This document shows positions 17,581 to 26,734 of a stretch of 64,000 nt of DNA, one piece after another. Location of the stretch: the NCBI RefSeq assembly GCF_027497255.1, contig NZ_CP114903.1:124001-188000 (forward strand), read 5' to 3'. Below the pieces are notes generated by a model, which had not been told where the DNA came from, searched no databases, and was given only the letters and a program-made list of their open reading frames with translations. Source of the DNA: Micromonospora sp. WMMD882 (lineage in GTDB: Bacteria > Actinomycetota > Actinomycetes > Mycobacteriales > Micromonosporaceae). The first letter of the stretch is position 1, and each line of letters opens with the position of its first letter. A program made the position numbers and the translations under genes.

Positions 17581-18417
17581 ATGACTTCTGACAACGACCG
17601 CCGACGCGGCCTGCTCGCGCGGCTGCGCCGCGAGCGGTCCGCGGCGCCCAGCAGGGGCCGCCGCCGGCTGGGCGCCGCGGTCCGGCTGATCGCCGCGCTC
17701 ATGCTGGCCGGCGGCGCCTACACCGCCTTCGCCCCGGGCGCCCAGGCGCAGGACAATCCGCCGCTCACCGGCGCCGCCGCCGAGGGCAAGGCGCTGTTCG
17801 ACGTGAGCTGTGTGACCTGTCACGGCCGTAACGCGCAGGGGGTCGAGGGGCGCGGGCCGAGCCTCGTCGGCGTCGGCGCGGCCTCGGTCGAGTTCCAGGT
17901 CGGCTCGGGCCGGATGCCGATGGCCCGGCAGGAGGCGCAGGCGGAGCGGAAGACCCCGGTCTTCACCGACGAGCAGACCCGTCAGCTCGCCCAGTACGTC
18001 CAGGAGCTCGGCGGCGGCCCGGTGGTCCCGGACGGGGACCTCCGCGCGGACGCCAACCTCGCCACCGGTGGCGAGCTGTTCCGGATCAACTGCTCCCAGT
18101 GCCACGCCTTCGGCGGTGGCGGCGGCGCGCTGTCCTCCGGCAAGTACGCCCCGAGCCTGCACCCCGCCACCGACCGGCAGATCTACGCCGCGATGCTCAG
18201 CGGCCCACAGAACATGCCGGTGTTCGGCGACAACCAGATCACTCCGGAGCAGAAGGCGGACATCATCGCCTACATCCAGGAGACCCTGAAGAACGACCAG
18301 GACCCGGGCGGGTTCAACCTGGGACGGTACGGCCCCTCCACCGAGGCCCTGGTCGTCTTCCTGGTCGGCATCGTCGCGCTCGTCTTCGCCTCCCTGTGGA
18401 TCGCGGGCAAGTCGTGA
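17581..18417 (+). CDS. qcrC: Dihaem cytochrome c subunit of the bc1 complex
   Basis: 278 residues. A basic N-terminus and a membrane helix (AAVRLIAALMLAGGAYTAF) lead to two cytochrome c domains with haem-attachment sites CVTCHG and CSQCHAFGG. Axial methionine candidates lie in SGRMPMA and QNMPVFGD. A second helix near the C-terminus (EALVVFLVGIVALVFASLWI) anchors the protein. The two haems replace a soluble cytochrome c and pass electrons directly to CuA of CtaC. It lies 63 bp after ctaE. Confidence 0.96.
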   Translation: MTSDNDRRRGLLARLRRERSAAPSRGRRRLGAAVRLIAALMLAGGAYTAFAPGAQAQDNPPLTGAAAEGKALFDVSCVTCHGRNAQGVEGRGPSLVGVGAASVEFQVGSGRMPMARQEAQAERKTPVFTDEQTRQLAQYVQELGGGPVVPDGDLRADANLATGGELFRINCSQCHAFGGGGGALSSGKYAPSLHPATDRQIYAAMLSGPQNMPVFGDNQITPEQKADIIAYIQETLKNDQDPGGFNLGRYGPSTEALVVFLVGIVALVFASLWIAGKS

Positions 18418-18484
18418 CCGAGCGGATCATCCGATTCAGCGCCGTGGTGCCCGCGCTCGGCGCCGCCCGTAGCGAGGTGACGGC

Positions 18485-19564
18485 ATGAGCACCCACACCC
18501 AGAACCCGGCCCGCAAGCCGATCGACGTCGGCGACCCCGAGCTGACCCGGTTCGACATCGTCCAGGAGGGCCTGCGCCGGGACGACATCGAGATCGTCCA
18601 CTACGAGCCGCAGTTCGTCCCGGGCAGCAAGGCCGAACGGCGGACGACCCGGCTGGTCGCCTCGTTCTTCCTGCTCACCGGGCTGGCCGCGACCGCCTTC
18701 CTGGTCGTCTACATCTGGTGGCCCTGGGAGTACCGGCCCGGCAGCAGCGGCTACAACTACTACACCCCGCTGCTCGGCGTGACCCTGGGCGTGGCCCTGC
18801 TCGGCATCGGCTTCGGCATCCTCACCTGGGGCAAGAAGCTGCTGCCCAAGGAGGTCGCCATCCAGGACCGGCACGAGGGCGAGGTGGACGCCGAGGGTCG
18901 CCGGATCACCGGGCAGACCATGCTCTACGTCGCCGACGAGCTGGGCGTGAAGCGCCGTCCGCTGCTCGGCATCTCGTTGCTGGCGGGCCTGGCCCCGGTC
19001 GGCGCGATCGCCGCGGCCCCGCTGGTCGGCGGTCTGATCAAGCAGCCGCACGAGAACAACCAGATGTTCGTCACCGGCTTCCACCCCGGCGAGGGCGGCG
19101 AGCGGATCCGGCTGGTCCGCGAGGACGGCCGTCCGGTCCGCCCGGCCGACGTCAGCGCCGGCGGTCAGATCACCGTCTTCCCCGGCATCGCCGATGGCGT
19201 CAGCAACCGGCACGCCGACTCGGTGACCCTGCTGATCCACCTGCGCGAGTCCGACGCCCAGGAGGCCCGCGCGGCCAACGAGCGGGTCGGGCACGGCGGC
19301 TACATGTGGGGCAACTACGCCGCGTACTCCAAGATCTGCACGCACGCGGGCTGCCCGGCCAGCCTCTACGAGCAGCAGACCAACCGGCTGCTCTGCCCCT
19401 GCCACCAGTCGCAGTTCCTGATCACCGACAACGCCCGGCCCATCTTCGGCCCGGCCAGCCGGCGTCTGCCCCAGCTGCCCATCGAGGTGGACGACGAGGG
19501 CTTCTTCGTGGCAAAGTCCGACTACACCGAGACCGTCGGGCCCGACTTCTGGGAGCGGCCATGA
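18485..19564 (+). CDS. qcrA: Rieske iron-sulfur subunit of the bc1 complex
   Basis: 359 residues, the large actinobacterial Rieske protein. Three membrane helices (TTRLVASFFLLTGLAATAFL, TPLLGVTLGVALLGIGFGIL and LLGISLLAGLAPVGAIAAAP) precede the 2Fe-2S domain. Cluster ligands are in CTHAGC and CPCHQSQF, each with one Cys and one His ligand plus a disulfide Cys. The long N-terminal cytoplasmic part (first 55 residues) is typical of the class. The ATG has a GAGGTGA upstream. Its stop overlaps the qcrB ATG in ATGA. Confidence 0.96.
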   Translation: MSTHTQNPARKPIDVGDPELTRFDIVQEGLRRDDIEIVHYEPQFVPGSKAERRTTRLVASFFLLTGLAATAFLVVYIWWPWEYRPGSSGYNYYTPLLGVTLGVALLGIGFGILTWGKKLLPKEVAIQDRHEGEVDAEGRRITGQTMLYVADELGVKRRPLLGISLLAGLAPVGAIAAAPLVGGLIKQPHENNQMFVTGFHPGEGGERIRLVREDGRPVRPADVSAGGQITVFPGIADGVSNRHADSVTLLIHLRESDAQEARAANERVGHGGYMWGNYAAYSKICTHAGCPASLYEQQTNRLLCPCHQSQFLITDNARPIFGPASRRLPQLPIEVDDEGFFVAKSDYTETVGPDFWERP

Positions 19565-21192
19565 AGCGCCGAAAGTTTGACGTAGCAGCGGTGCCCGGCA
19601 AGGCCGCCGTCGGGGTCGACGACCGGTTCGCCGTGTCGACGCCGCTGCGCCGGGTGCTCAACAAGGTCTTCCCCGACCACTGGTCGTTCCTGCTGGGCGA
19701 GATCGCGCTCTTCTCGTTCATCGTCCTGCTGCTGACCGGTGTCTTCCTGACCTTCTTCTTCGAGCCGGCGATGACCGAGGTCATCTACAACGGCAGCTAC
19801 GCCCCGCTGCGGGGCACGCCGATGTCCGCCGCGTACGCCTCCAGCCTGGACATCTCGTTCGACGTCCGGGGCGGCCTGATCATGCGGCAGATGCACCACT
19901 GGTCGGCGCTGCTGTTCATGGCGGCGATCGTGGTGCACATGCTCCGGGTCTTCTTCACCGGCGCGTTCCGCAAGCCGCGGGAGACCAACTGGATCATCGG
20001 TTCGCTGCTGTTCTGGATCGGCTTCCTGGCCGGTTTCACCGGCTACTCGCTGCCGGACGACGGTCTCTCCGGCACCGGCCTGCGGATCGCCTCGGCGATC
20101 ATGCTCTCCATCCCGGTGATCGGCTCCTGGGTCACCTCGTCGATCTTCGGCGGCGAGTTCCCGGGCGAGATCATCATCAGCCGCTTCTACATCGCCCACG
20201 TGCTGCTCATCCCGGGTCTGCTGCTGGCCCTGATCGGGGTGCACGTCGGTCTGGTCTTCAAGCAGAAGCACACCCAGTGGCCCGGCCCCGGCCGGACCAA
20301 CGACAACGTGGTCGGCGAGCGGATGTTCCCGCGCTACGTGCTCAAGCAGGGCGGCTTCTTCATGGTCGTCTTCGGCGTCATCGCGCTGCTGGGCGGTCTG
20401 TTCCAGATCAACCCGATCTGGCTCTTCGGCCCGTACGAGGCGTGGGTGGTGTCGGCGGCGAGCCAGCCCGACTGGTACGTCATGATGCTCGACGGCTCGA
20501 CCCGACTCATGCCGGCCTGGGAGATCAACATCCCGATCGGAGACGGGTACGTCATCCCACCGCTGTTCTGGCCGACCGTGGTGCTGCCCGGCATCTTGGT
20601 GGGGCTGTCGACGCTCTATCCGTTCGTCGAGGCCCGACAGCTCAAGGACTACCGCGCGCACAACCTGCTCCAGCGCCCGCGTGACGTCCCGAACCGCAGC
20701 GGCCTGGGCGCGATGGCCATCGCCTTCTTCCTGGTCCTGACGCTCTCCGGGGCAAACGACGTGATCGCGGACAAGTTCCAGATCAGCCTGAACGCGATGA
20801 CCTGGGCCGGCCGGATCGGCCTGCTGATCCTGCCCCCGCTGGCCTACTACGTGACGTACCGGATCTGTCTCGGGCTCCAGCAGCACGACCGGGAGGTCCT
20901 GGCGCACGGCGTGGAGACCGGCATCATCCGGCGGCTGCCGGACGGCCGGTTCGTCGAGGTGCACCAGCCGCTCAGCGCGGCGGACGGGCACGGCGACGGC
21001 CACGGCGAGCTGGAGTACGTCGGCTGGGTGGTGCCCAAGAAGATGAACCGGCTCGGCGCGCTCGGCCCGGCCATCAAGGGCTTCTTCTACCCGATCGAGA
21101 AGCCGGTCGAGGCGCCGGTCTCGCCGGGGCATCCTCCGGTGGAGCCCCGCCCCGAGCGGGAGGAGATCGGCAGCGGCCCGAGCCGCCACTGA
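19561..21192 (+). CDS. qcrB: Cytochrome b subunit of the bc1 complex
   Basis: 543 residues, the long actinobacterial cytochrome b. Haem-ligand histidines are in QMHHWSALLFMAAIVVHMLR and, a helix later, IAHVLLIPGLLLALIGVHVG. Quinol-site sequence GYSLPDDGLSGTG is present, as is the PEW-equivalent region (QPDWYVMM). A C-terminal cytoplasmic extension of about 120 residues includes a His/Asp/Gly-rich patch (ADGHGDGHGELEYVGW). This subunit is the target of bc1 inhibitors such as Q203 in mycobacteria. A terminator hairpin begins 17 bp after the stop, ending the operon. Confidence 0.96.
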   Translation: MKRRKFDVAAVPGKAAVGVDDRFAVSTPLRRVLNKVFPDHWSFLLGEIALFSFIVLLLTGVFLTFFFEPAMTEVIYNGSYAPLRGTPMSAAYASSLDISFDVRGGLIMRQMHHWSALLFMAAIVVHMLRVFFTGAFRKPRETNWIIGSLLFWIGFLAGFTGYSLPDDGLSGTGLRIASAIMLSIPVIGSWVTSSIFGGEFPGEIIISRFYIAHVLLIPGLLLALIGVHVGLVFKQKHTQWPGPGRTNDNVVGERMFPRYVLKQGGFFMVVFGVIALLGGLFQINPIWLFGPYEAWVVSAASQPDWYVMMLDGSTRLMPAWEINIPIGDGYVIPPLFWPTVVLPGILVGLSTLYPFVEARQLKDYRAHNLLQRPRDVPNRSGLGAMAIAFFLVLTLSGANDVIADKFQISLNAMTWAGRIGLLILPPLAYYVTYRICLGLQQHDREVLAHGVETGIIRRLPDGRFVEVHQPLSAADGHGDGHGELEYVGWVVPKKMNRLGALGPAIKGFFYPIEKPVEAPVSPGHPPVEPRPEREEIGSGPSRH

Positions 21193-21209
21193 TCCACCCG
21201 TACCGCACC

Positions 21210-21249
21210 GCACGTGGCGCCCGCCGGATCTCCGGCGGGCGCCACGTGC
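21210..21249 (+). terminator. Terminator after qcrB
   Basis: Perfect 19-bp arms (21210-21228 and 21231-21249) around two unpaired bases, shortly after the qcrB stop. Confidence 0.85.
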
Positions 21250-21386
21250 GTTTCCCGCGTACCGTCCGGCGTCGTCCCTGGTCTCGCCGCCCGTGCCGCA
21301 CGCACGGCCCTGTTGTCGGACGACGCCGGGGGGTTAAACCGGGCCAGCCGGGTATCCGTGCGGTCCAACGACCACGGGGAGGAAAC

Positions 21387-22082
21387 ATGTGGGGTATCAA
21401 GCGGCTCGGGGTGGTGGCCGCCCTGACGCTGACCGGGCTGGCGCCCGCCGCTGCCACGGCGGGCCAGGCGGCACAGCCGTCGACCCAGGACCGGCAGTAC
21501 CTGCAGGCGATCCACCAGGTCAACCTGGCCGAGATCGTCACCGGTGAACTGGCCCAGGAGAAGGGCCAGAACCAGCAGGTCAAGGACCTCGGCGCGCAGT
21601 TCGTCACCGACCACACCCAACTCGACCAGACGGTGCAGGAGGTCGCGAAGCAGGTGAAGGTCGACCTGCCCGCCGAGCCGACCGCCGACCAGCAGGCCGT
21701 GGAGGACCAGCTCAACAACGTCAGCGGCGCGGAGTTCGACAGGGAATGGGTGACCGCCGAGCTGGCCGGGCACGTCCAGGCGATCCAGGCCACCCAGACC
21801 GAGATCGCCCAGGGCTCCGAGCAGTCGGTCGTCCAGCTCGCCCAGGACGCCCTGCCGGTGCTGCAGACGCACTACGAGTCACTGGTGGCCCTGGCCGAGG
21901 AGCTGGGCGTCCCGGTCCCGCAGGCCAGCGCCAGCGGCACACCCGGCCCGGGGGGCAACGGCGCCCCGACGCCGAACCCGTCGGTGAGCCCGCCCACCGC
22001 GCCGCCGGGTGGCCCGGCGACCACGCCGGCCCCGGGCGGCACCGCCCCGGGTGGCGCCACACCGGCGCCCACGGCCAGCTGA
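21387..22082 (+). CDS. Secreted DUF4142 protein
   Basis: 231 residues; the ATG follows GGGGAGGAAA. The first 30 residues form a Sec signal peptide (MWGIKRLGVVAALTLTGLAP, likely cleaved after ATA or TAG). The mature part from about residue 32 is a helical DUF4142 domain (ferritin-like), beginning DRQYLQAIHQVNLAEIVTGE with QFVTDHTQLDQTVQEVAKQV. The last 50 residues are a Pro/Gly/Thr/Ala-rich tail, probably a disordered wall-spanning region. DUF4142 proteins are outer-surface proteins of uncertain role. It is a single gene between two terminators. Confidence 0.87.
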   Translation: MWGIKRLGVVAALTLTGLAPAAATAGQAAQPSTQDRQYLQAIHQVNLAEIVTGELAQEKGQNQQVKDLGAQFVTDHTQLDQTVQEVAKQVKVDLPAEPTADQQAVEDQLNNVSGAEFDREWVTAELAGHVQAIQATQTEIAQGSEQSVVQLAQDALPVLQTHYESLVALAEELGVPVPQASASGTPGPGGNGAPTPNPSVSPPTAPPGGPATTPAPGGTAPGGATPAPTAS

Positions 22083-22107
22083 CCCGGCCTGCTCCACACC
22101 GAGGCCG

Positions 22108-22142
22108 CGTGCGCCGGTCCACCACAGGTGGACCGGCGCACG
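22108..22142 (+). terminator. Terminator after the DUF4142 gene
   Basis: Perfect 16-bp arms (22108-22123 and 22127-22142) with a 3-nt loop. Confidence 0.85.
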
Positions 22143-22598
22143 GGCGCGTACGTCCGGCCGATCCGCCCGTAGCGGTGGGGTGGCCGGCCCCGTCTCCGCC
22201 CGTCAAGACGAGCCTCTGCTGACGGCGGCCCGCAGACGGTGGTGTACGGACAGCGGTGCCCGACGGCGGTGCCCGACGGCGGTGGGTTGACGGCGGTCCT
22301 CGTGCCGGCGACGCCTCGGTGCGGCGGCGCTGGCGACGGCGGAACTACTACCCCCTGAGTCCCTGTCGAGCTGCCCCGTTCGTGCGCCCGCCCGGCTCTC
22401 CGGCCGCCCTGTCCGGCACGGCGTCCCCTGTCCGGCACGGCGTCCCCTGTCCGGCCTTTCCGGCGGGGCGTCCGGAGCTGTCCGGCGGGGCGTCCGGGGC
22501 CTGGCCCGGTGCCCTGCGCAGCCTTCGGTCGCTTGCCCGCGCTGCCCGCGGACGCGGGTCGGGGTCCGTCCCCGCCTGGTGAGCGCGAGGGTGGGCGC
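22143..22598. other. Gene-free stretch with short tandem repeats
   Basis: No frame here has a plausible start, ribosome-binding site or family match. It holds a 19-bp tandem repeat beginning CTGTCCGGCACGGCGTCCC (22409-22427 and 22428-22446, then a partial third copy) and a shorter GGTGCCCGACGGC repeat near 22255. The one marked AT-rich island, around 22341-22355, is not flanked by clear promoter hexamers. Confidence 0.6.
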
Positions 22599-22886
22599 TC
22601 AGTCGGCGTTGGCGAGGCCGATCGCGAACGCCTCCTCCAAGTCGTGCTGCGAGTACGCCCGGAAGGCGATGTGCGACTCGGTGTTGATCACACCGGGCAC
22701 CTTGGAGATGCTGCCGGCGATCACCTTGGCGATCTGCTCGAACTCGCGGACCCGGACCACGGCGATGAGGTCGACGTGACCGGCCACCGAGTAGACCTCG
22801 CTGACGCCGGGCAGGGCGGCCAACGCCTCGGCCACCTCGGGGATCGAGTCGGTGGCGCAGTCGATCAACACGATGGCGGTGATCAC
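22599..22886 (-). CDS. Stand-alone Lrp/AsnC effector (RAM) domain protein
   Basis: 95 residues forming only the alpha/beta-sandwich effector domain of Lrp/AsnC regulators: VITAIVLIDCATDSIPEVAE, GVSEVYSVAGHVDLIAVVRV and VPGVINTESHIAFRAYSQHD. There is no helix-turn-helix domain; the GTG at 22886 begins the domain directly. Such stand-alone RAM proteins bind amino acids and form oligomers; in other bacteria they modulate full-length Lrp proteins or enzymes. There is no operon partner, since gene-free DNA lies on both sides. Confidence 0.88.
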   Translation of the reverse strand: MITAIVLIDCATDSIPEVAEALAALPGVSEVYSVAGHVDLIAVVRVREFEQIAKVIAGSISKVPGVINTESHIAFRAYSQHDLEEAFAIGLANAD

Positions 22887-23384
22887 GGGGGGCTTCTCCG
22901 TTCGTCGACGTCGAGCCCATGCTAGTGCGTCACCCGTCGGGTCACCGGCTGACCGGGACGGCAATGCTGCCGCCAGCCCGCCAGCCCGCCAGCCCGCCAG
23001 CCCGCCAGCCCGCCAGCCCGCCAGCCCGCCAGCCCGCAGCTAGGGCGGGTGGGGCAGGCGGGGTAGGCAGGGCGGGGCGGGACCGGCCCAGCTGGGAGGG
23101 GCGCGGGCTCACCGTGTTCAGATCATGCTGCCCGCGACCCGACCAGCACGGTCGCGGCCGGACGCACAAACGGGGCAGCTCGAAAGGGGCCCGCGGGCAC
23201 AGCAGTCGGTCTCGCATTGCGCCGTGCCGGCTTCGCCCCGCCGTGCCGGCTTCGCCGCACGATGTCAGCGCCGTGCCGGGTCCGCCGGACCGTGCCGGCT
23301 CCGACGCGCCCGTTCGGCTCGTCGCGCCGTGCCGGCCTCGGACCAGGCGACGGTCGGCGGGAGGAAGCGGGGATGACCTCGGGA
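22887..23384. other. Gene-free stretch, GC-rich direct repeats
   Basis: About 500 bp with no supportable gene. It includes the 8-bp tandem array described separately and several CGCCGTGCCGGCTTCGC-like near-repeats at 23220-23330. The promoter of the Lrp-type gene should lie at its left end. Confidence 0.6.
22973..23036. repeat. Eight perfect tandem copies of an 8-bp unit
   Basis: CCAGCCCG is repeated exactly eight times without interruption. It begins about 85 bp upstream of the Lrp-type gene start. There are no spacers, so it is not a CRISPR. Confidence 0.95.
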
Positions 23385-24236
23385 CTAGGCCGGGACGGTG
23401 AGATCGGCGCCGGCGCGGATCGTGTCGTGCAGCGACTCGTCCGGGCGTACCGTCGCCCCGGGCCAGACCACCGTGCGGACGGTGTCACCGGCGACCACCG
23501 CGCCGGCCCCGACCACGGTCTCCCGGCACCGGCCGGTCACCGTGGCGTCCGGGGCGACCAGGCAGCCGCCCGCGGCGGCGTGCAGGTTCGCGGCGAGGTA
23601 GTCGCGGGGGGTGCCGGTGTCGTAGAAGACGCCGCGGAACGCCGTCACCTCCAGCGCCCCGGCCGCCTCGGCCGGCCGCCAGACCGCCCGGACCAGGTCG
23701 CCGAAGGTCGGCGGCAGGTCACGGACCAGCCGCCACGGCAGCAGGGAGAAGCCGACGAACCGGTGCCCGCCGAACGTGCCCGGCTCGGTCGGGTCCGGGG
23801 CAGGCTGGCCGAGCAGGCGTACCGTCTCGCCGTTCCAGCCGTCGAGCAGCGCCGCGATGTCGGGCCCGGGGGCGGCGTCCGGGGCGGCCAGGTAGGCGTC
23901 GGCGTTACCGACCAGCACTCCCCGGCCGGCGATCCAGGTTCGCAGGTTGCCGACGCCGCCGGCCGTACCCAGCGGGTCGCCCGGCTCGACGGAGAGGTGG
24001 GCGCGGGACCCGACGTGGTCGACCACCTGGTCGCCCAGGTAGCAGGCGTTCACCGCGACCTGCCCGGGGCCGCTCAACCCGAGCCCGGCGACCCGGGTCA
24101 GCGCCCGGTCCAGCAGAGGGACGTTGCCCACCGGGCAGAGCGCCTTGGGCAGCCGCGCGGTCAGCGGGCGCAGCCGGGTGCCCTCACCGGCGGCGAGGAC
24201 GACGGCACAGACGTCCGGCGGGGCGCCGCCGCTCAC
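23385..24236 (-). CDS. Nucleotidyltransferase, NDP-sugar pyrophosphorylase-like
   Basis: 283 residues. The N-terminal NTP-transferase motif VVLAAGEGTRLRPLTARLPK is complete, followed by KALCPVGNVPLLD. The sugar-nucleotide loop is in VEPGDPLGTAGGVGNL and the second metal Asp in VLVGNADAYL. The last 60 residues look like hexapeptide repeats of a left-handed beta-helix (APDATVTGRCRETVVGAGAV). Enzymes of this class activate a sugar-1-phosphate (mannose or glucose) with an NTP; the exact sugar is not clear. The GTG start overlaps the Nudix stop in GTGA, so the two genes are cotranslated. Confidence 0.85.
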   Translation of the reverse strand: MSGGAPPDVCAVVLAAGEGTRLRPLTARLPKALCPVGNVPLLDRALTRVAGLGLSGPGQVAVNACYLGDQVVDHVGSRAHLSVEPGDPLGTAGGVGNLRTWIAGRGVLVGNADAYLAAPDAAPGPDIAALLDGWNGETVRLLGQPAPDPTEPGTFGGHRFVGFSLLPWRLVRDLPPTFGDLVRAVWRPAEAAGALEVTAFRGVFYDTGTPRDYLAANLHAAAGGCLVAPDATVTGRCRETVVGAGAVVAGDTVRTVVWPGATVRPDESLHDTIRAGADLTVPA

Positions 24237-24769
24237 GTCGTCGGCCCGGCCTCGGGGAGCTGCCCGGCGAGCGGACCGATGCCGTAGTAGCCGAGCAGGC
24301 GGGCGGTGGCCCGGCTCAGCCGGGGCAGGTCGTCCAGCGGGTGCCAGGCGGCTTCGAAGACCTCCGCGCCGTCGACCACCAGCGCGGTGGTCGAGGCCGG
24401 CACCTCCGTCTCGAAGACCACGTCGACCCAGCCCTTCGCGTGCACGATGGCGTTCGGCACGGCCGGGCGCAGCCGGTCGGGGGAGAGCCGGACGCCGGAC
24501 TCCTCGGCCAGCTCCCGGGCCGCGCCCACCACCGGCGACTCGCCGCGCTGCAGCAGGCCGGCGGGGAGGGTCCAACTGTGGCCGGGCGGCTGGCGCAGCA
24601 GCAGCAGCCGTCCGGCCCCGTCCGCCTCGGCGTCCCGCACGAGGGTCACCGCGCCGACGATGTACTTCGGGACGGCGAGCCGGACGAGCCGTCGGCGCAG
24701 GCCCACCGGCAGCCGGTAGAACGTCCGGTAACCGACGGCCCGAGCGGTGGCGCGGGAACGGGGGATCAT
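24233..24769 (-). CDS. Nudix hydrolase
   Basis: 178 residues with a complete Nudix box, GLLQRGESPVVGAARELAEESGV in positions about 70-92 (G-x5-E-x7-REUxEExGU). A basic N-terminal extension of about 35 residues (FYRLPVGLRRRLVRLAVPK) precedes the beta strand YIVGAVTLV. Nudix enzymes cleave nucleoside diphosphates linked to another group. Its overlap with a sugar nucleotidyltransferase suggests sugar-nucleotide or damaged-nucleotide handling, but substrate cannot be assigned. Confidence 0.88.
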   Translation of the reverse strand: MIPRSRATARAVGYRTFYRLPVGLRRRLVRLAVPKYIVGAVTLVRDAEADGAGRLLLLRQPPGHSWTLPAGLLQRGESPVVGAARELAEESGVRLSPDRLRPAVPNAIVHAKGWVDVVFETEVPASTTALVVDGAEVFEAAWHPLDDLPRLSRATARLLGYYGIGPLAGQLPEAGPTT

Positions 24770-24823
24770 CGTCTCAGGCTAGTGGCTCACGCCCACCGGC
24801 CCGGCCACCGGGGGTGAAAACCT

Positions 24824-26605
24824 TTACTGGCGTTGGTCCACGAGGTCGATGAGCTGCCGGACCAGAGTGTCCGGCTCGACGACCCGGTCGAAGACGGCCA
24901 CCAGCAGGGTCTCCAGGTCGGGGTAGCCGAGCTCCTCGGACAGCCGTAGCAACGGCAGGTCGCTGGCCAGCCCCCGGTCGTGTTTGCGCAGCGCGAGGCC
25001 GATGGTGGCCCGACCGAGCCGCACCTTGTCGGCGATCGAGATGCCCGGCTCGGTGTGGTCGGCGAACCATCTGTTGATCTGCATCTGGGCGTGCGGGGAC
25101 TTGACGAACTCCAGCCACTCCCGGCGGGGTCCCCGGGGCACGCCGAGCGCGTCGAGGCCGTTGTCGGTGGCGGTCTCGGTGAAGATCTCCACCACGTCGC
25201 CCTCCGCCAACTGGGAGGACAGCGGCGCGAGCCGGCCGTTGATCTTCGCGGCGAGGCAGCGGTCGCCCCGGTCGGCGCCCAACTCGTACGCCAGGTCGAC
25301 CGGGGTGGCTCCGGCCGGCAGCAGGATCTGTCGCCCCTCGGCGAACACCTGGATCTGCGCCTCGGCCAGGTCGCAGCGCAGCGACTGGAGGAACTGGTTC
25401 GGGTCCGGCGCGTCCTGCTCCCAGTTCAGCACCCGGCGCAGCCAGTCGAGCTGCTGGCTGGCGGCCGGCCCGCCCGCCCGGGGGAAACGGAAGTCGGCGG
25501 CGACGCCGTACTCGGCGGTGCGGTGCATCTCCTCGGTGCGGATCAGCACCTCGACGGCGCGGTCCTGCGGGCCGCGGACGGTGGTGTGCAGCGACCGGTA
25601 GAGGTTGTTCTTCGGGGAGGCGATGAAGTCCTTGAAGCGGCCCGGCATCGGCCGCCAGAGCCCGTGCACCGCGCCCAGCGCGGCGTAACAGTCGGTGGCC
25701 GGGCCGTCCACCACGATCGCGATCCGGGGCAGGTCGTACGGCATCGCGTGGTTGCCGGCGACGGTGTCCTTCCAGATCGAGTAGAGGTGCCGGGGTCGGG
25801 GGGCGACCGTGGCGTCGACCTTGCTGCGGCGCAGCGCGACCCGGGTCCGGGCGACGATCTCCCGCAGGTACGCGTCCCAGCCCGGCCGGTCGTGCAGGTG
25901 GCGCTGGATGCGGGCGTGCTCGTCGGGGTGCAGGTGCAGCAGGACGACGTCGTCGAGCTCGCGTTTGAGGGCCTGGATGCCGAGCCGGTCGCAGAGCGGC
26001 ACCAGCACGTCGAGGGTCTTGGTGGCGATCCGGTTGCGGGAGGCGGCCGAGCGGACCCCGAGGGTACGCATGTTGTGCAGCCGGTCCGCCAGCTTGATGA
26101 TCAGCACCCGGACGTCCTTGCCGGCCGCGATGATCATCTTTCGGACGGTCTCCGCCTCGGCGGCCTTGCCGTAGAACGCCTTGTCGAACTTGGTCACCCC
26201 GTCGACCAGGTGGGCCACCTCGTGGCCGAAGTCCCCGGCGAGCGCCTGGAGGGTGTAGCGGGTGTCCTCCACCGTGTCGTGCAGCAGCGCGGCGACCAGG
26301 GTGGTGGTGTCCATGCCGAGCTCGGCGCAGATCTGGGCGACCGCCAGCGGATGCGTGATGTACGGCTCACCGCTCTTGCGGAACTGGCCACGGTGCATGT
26401 TCTCCGCGATCGAGTACGCCTTGCGCAGCACCGCCGTGTCGGCGTTCGGGTGCGCCCCGCGGTGGGCGCGGACGAGCTGGGTGACCGGGTCCGGGTCGTG
26501 GCTCGGCCAGGACAGCAGGGACCGCAGCCGACGGGCGAGCGGGAGGTCCGCGGGTGTGGGAAGCGCGCCCCCCAGGGCGGCGCCGTGTCCGGCGTCGACG
26601 TCCAC
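24824..26605 (-). CDS. Short RelA/SpoT-like (p)ppGpp synthetase/hydrolase
   Basis: 593 residues from a GTG at 26605 with GAGGAGG upstream; a longer frame reaches 26668. Order: HD hydrolase domain with LLHDTVEDTRYT (HDxxED intact), synthetase region with RFKDFIASPKNNLYRSLHTT (RxKD and nucleotide loop) and EMHRTAEYGVAADFRF, TGS domain (QIQVFAEGRQILLPAGATPV), then about 100 helical residues. It lacks the ACT/RRM end and is shorter than the usual 730-800. In the core strand the family's DLxAIR-like motif reads DLPRIAIVV, losing the aligned Arg, so synthesis may be weak. It is likely a second Rel paralogue that mainly hydrolyses alarmone. Confidence 0.88.
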   Translation of the reverse strand: MDVDAGHGAALGGALPTPADLPLARRLRSLLSWPSHDPDPVTQLVRAHRGAHPNADTAVLRKAYSIAENMHRGQFRKSGEPYITHPLAVAQICAELGMDTTTLVAALLHDTVEDTRYTLQALAGDFGHEVAHLVDGVTKFDKAFYGKAAEAETVRKMIIAAGKDVRVLIIKLADRLHNMRTLGVRSAASRNRIATKTLDVLVPLCDRLGIQALKRELDDVVLLHLHPDEHARIQRHLHDRPGWDAYLREIVARTRVALRRSKVDATVAPRPRHLYSIWKDTVAGNHAMPYDLPRIAIVVDGPATDCYAALGAVHGLWRPMPGRFKDFIASPKNNLYRSLHTTVRGPQDRAVEVLIRTEEMHRTAEYGVAADFRFPRAGGPAASQQLDWLRRVLNWEQDAPDPNQFLQSLRCDLAEAQIQVFAEGRQILLPAGATPVDLAYELGADRGDRCLAAKINGRLAPLSSQLAEGDVVEIFTETATDNGLDALGVPRGPRREWLEFVKSPHAQMQINRWFADHTEPGISIADKVRLGRATIGLALRKHDRGLASDLPLLRLSEELGYPDLETLLVAVFDRVVEPDTLVRQLIDLVDQRQ

Positions 26606-26734
26606 CTGGGACACCTCCTCACCCTGGCTCCACAGCCACCTCTCGCCGGTAACCGGGAGCAGGCCCACGAAACGGGCAGGACTGCACTTCTCTAACAGCC
26701 TATGCGAGGCGGTGTCATCCGTTTGGTCAGTTGC

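Noticed and set aside
22973-23036. CRISPR-like array
   Set aside because: The repeats are 8 bp with no spacers and no cas genes are near.
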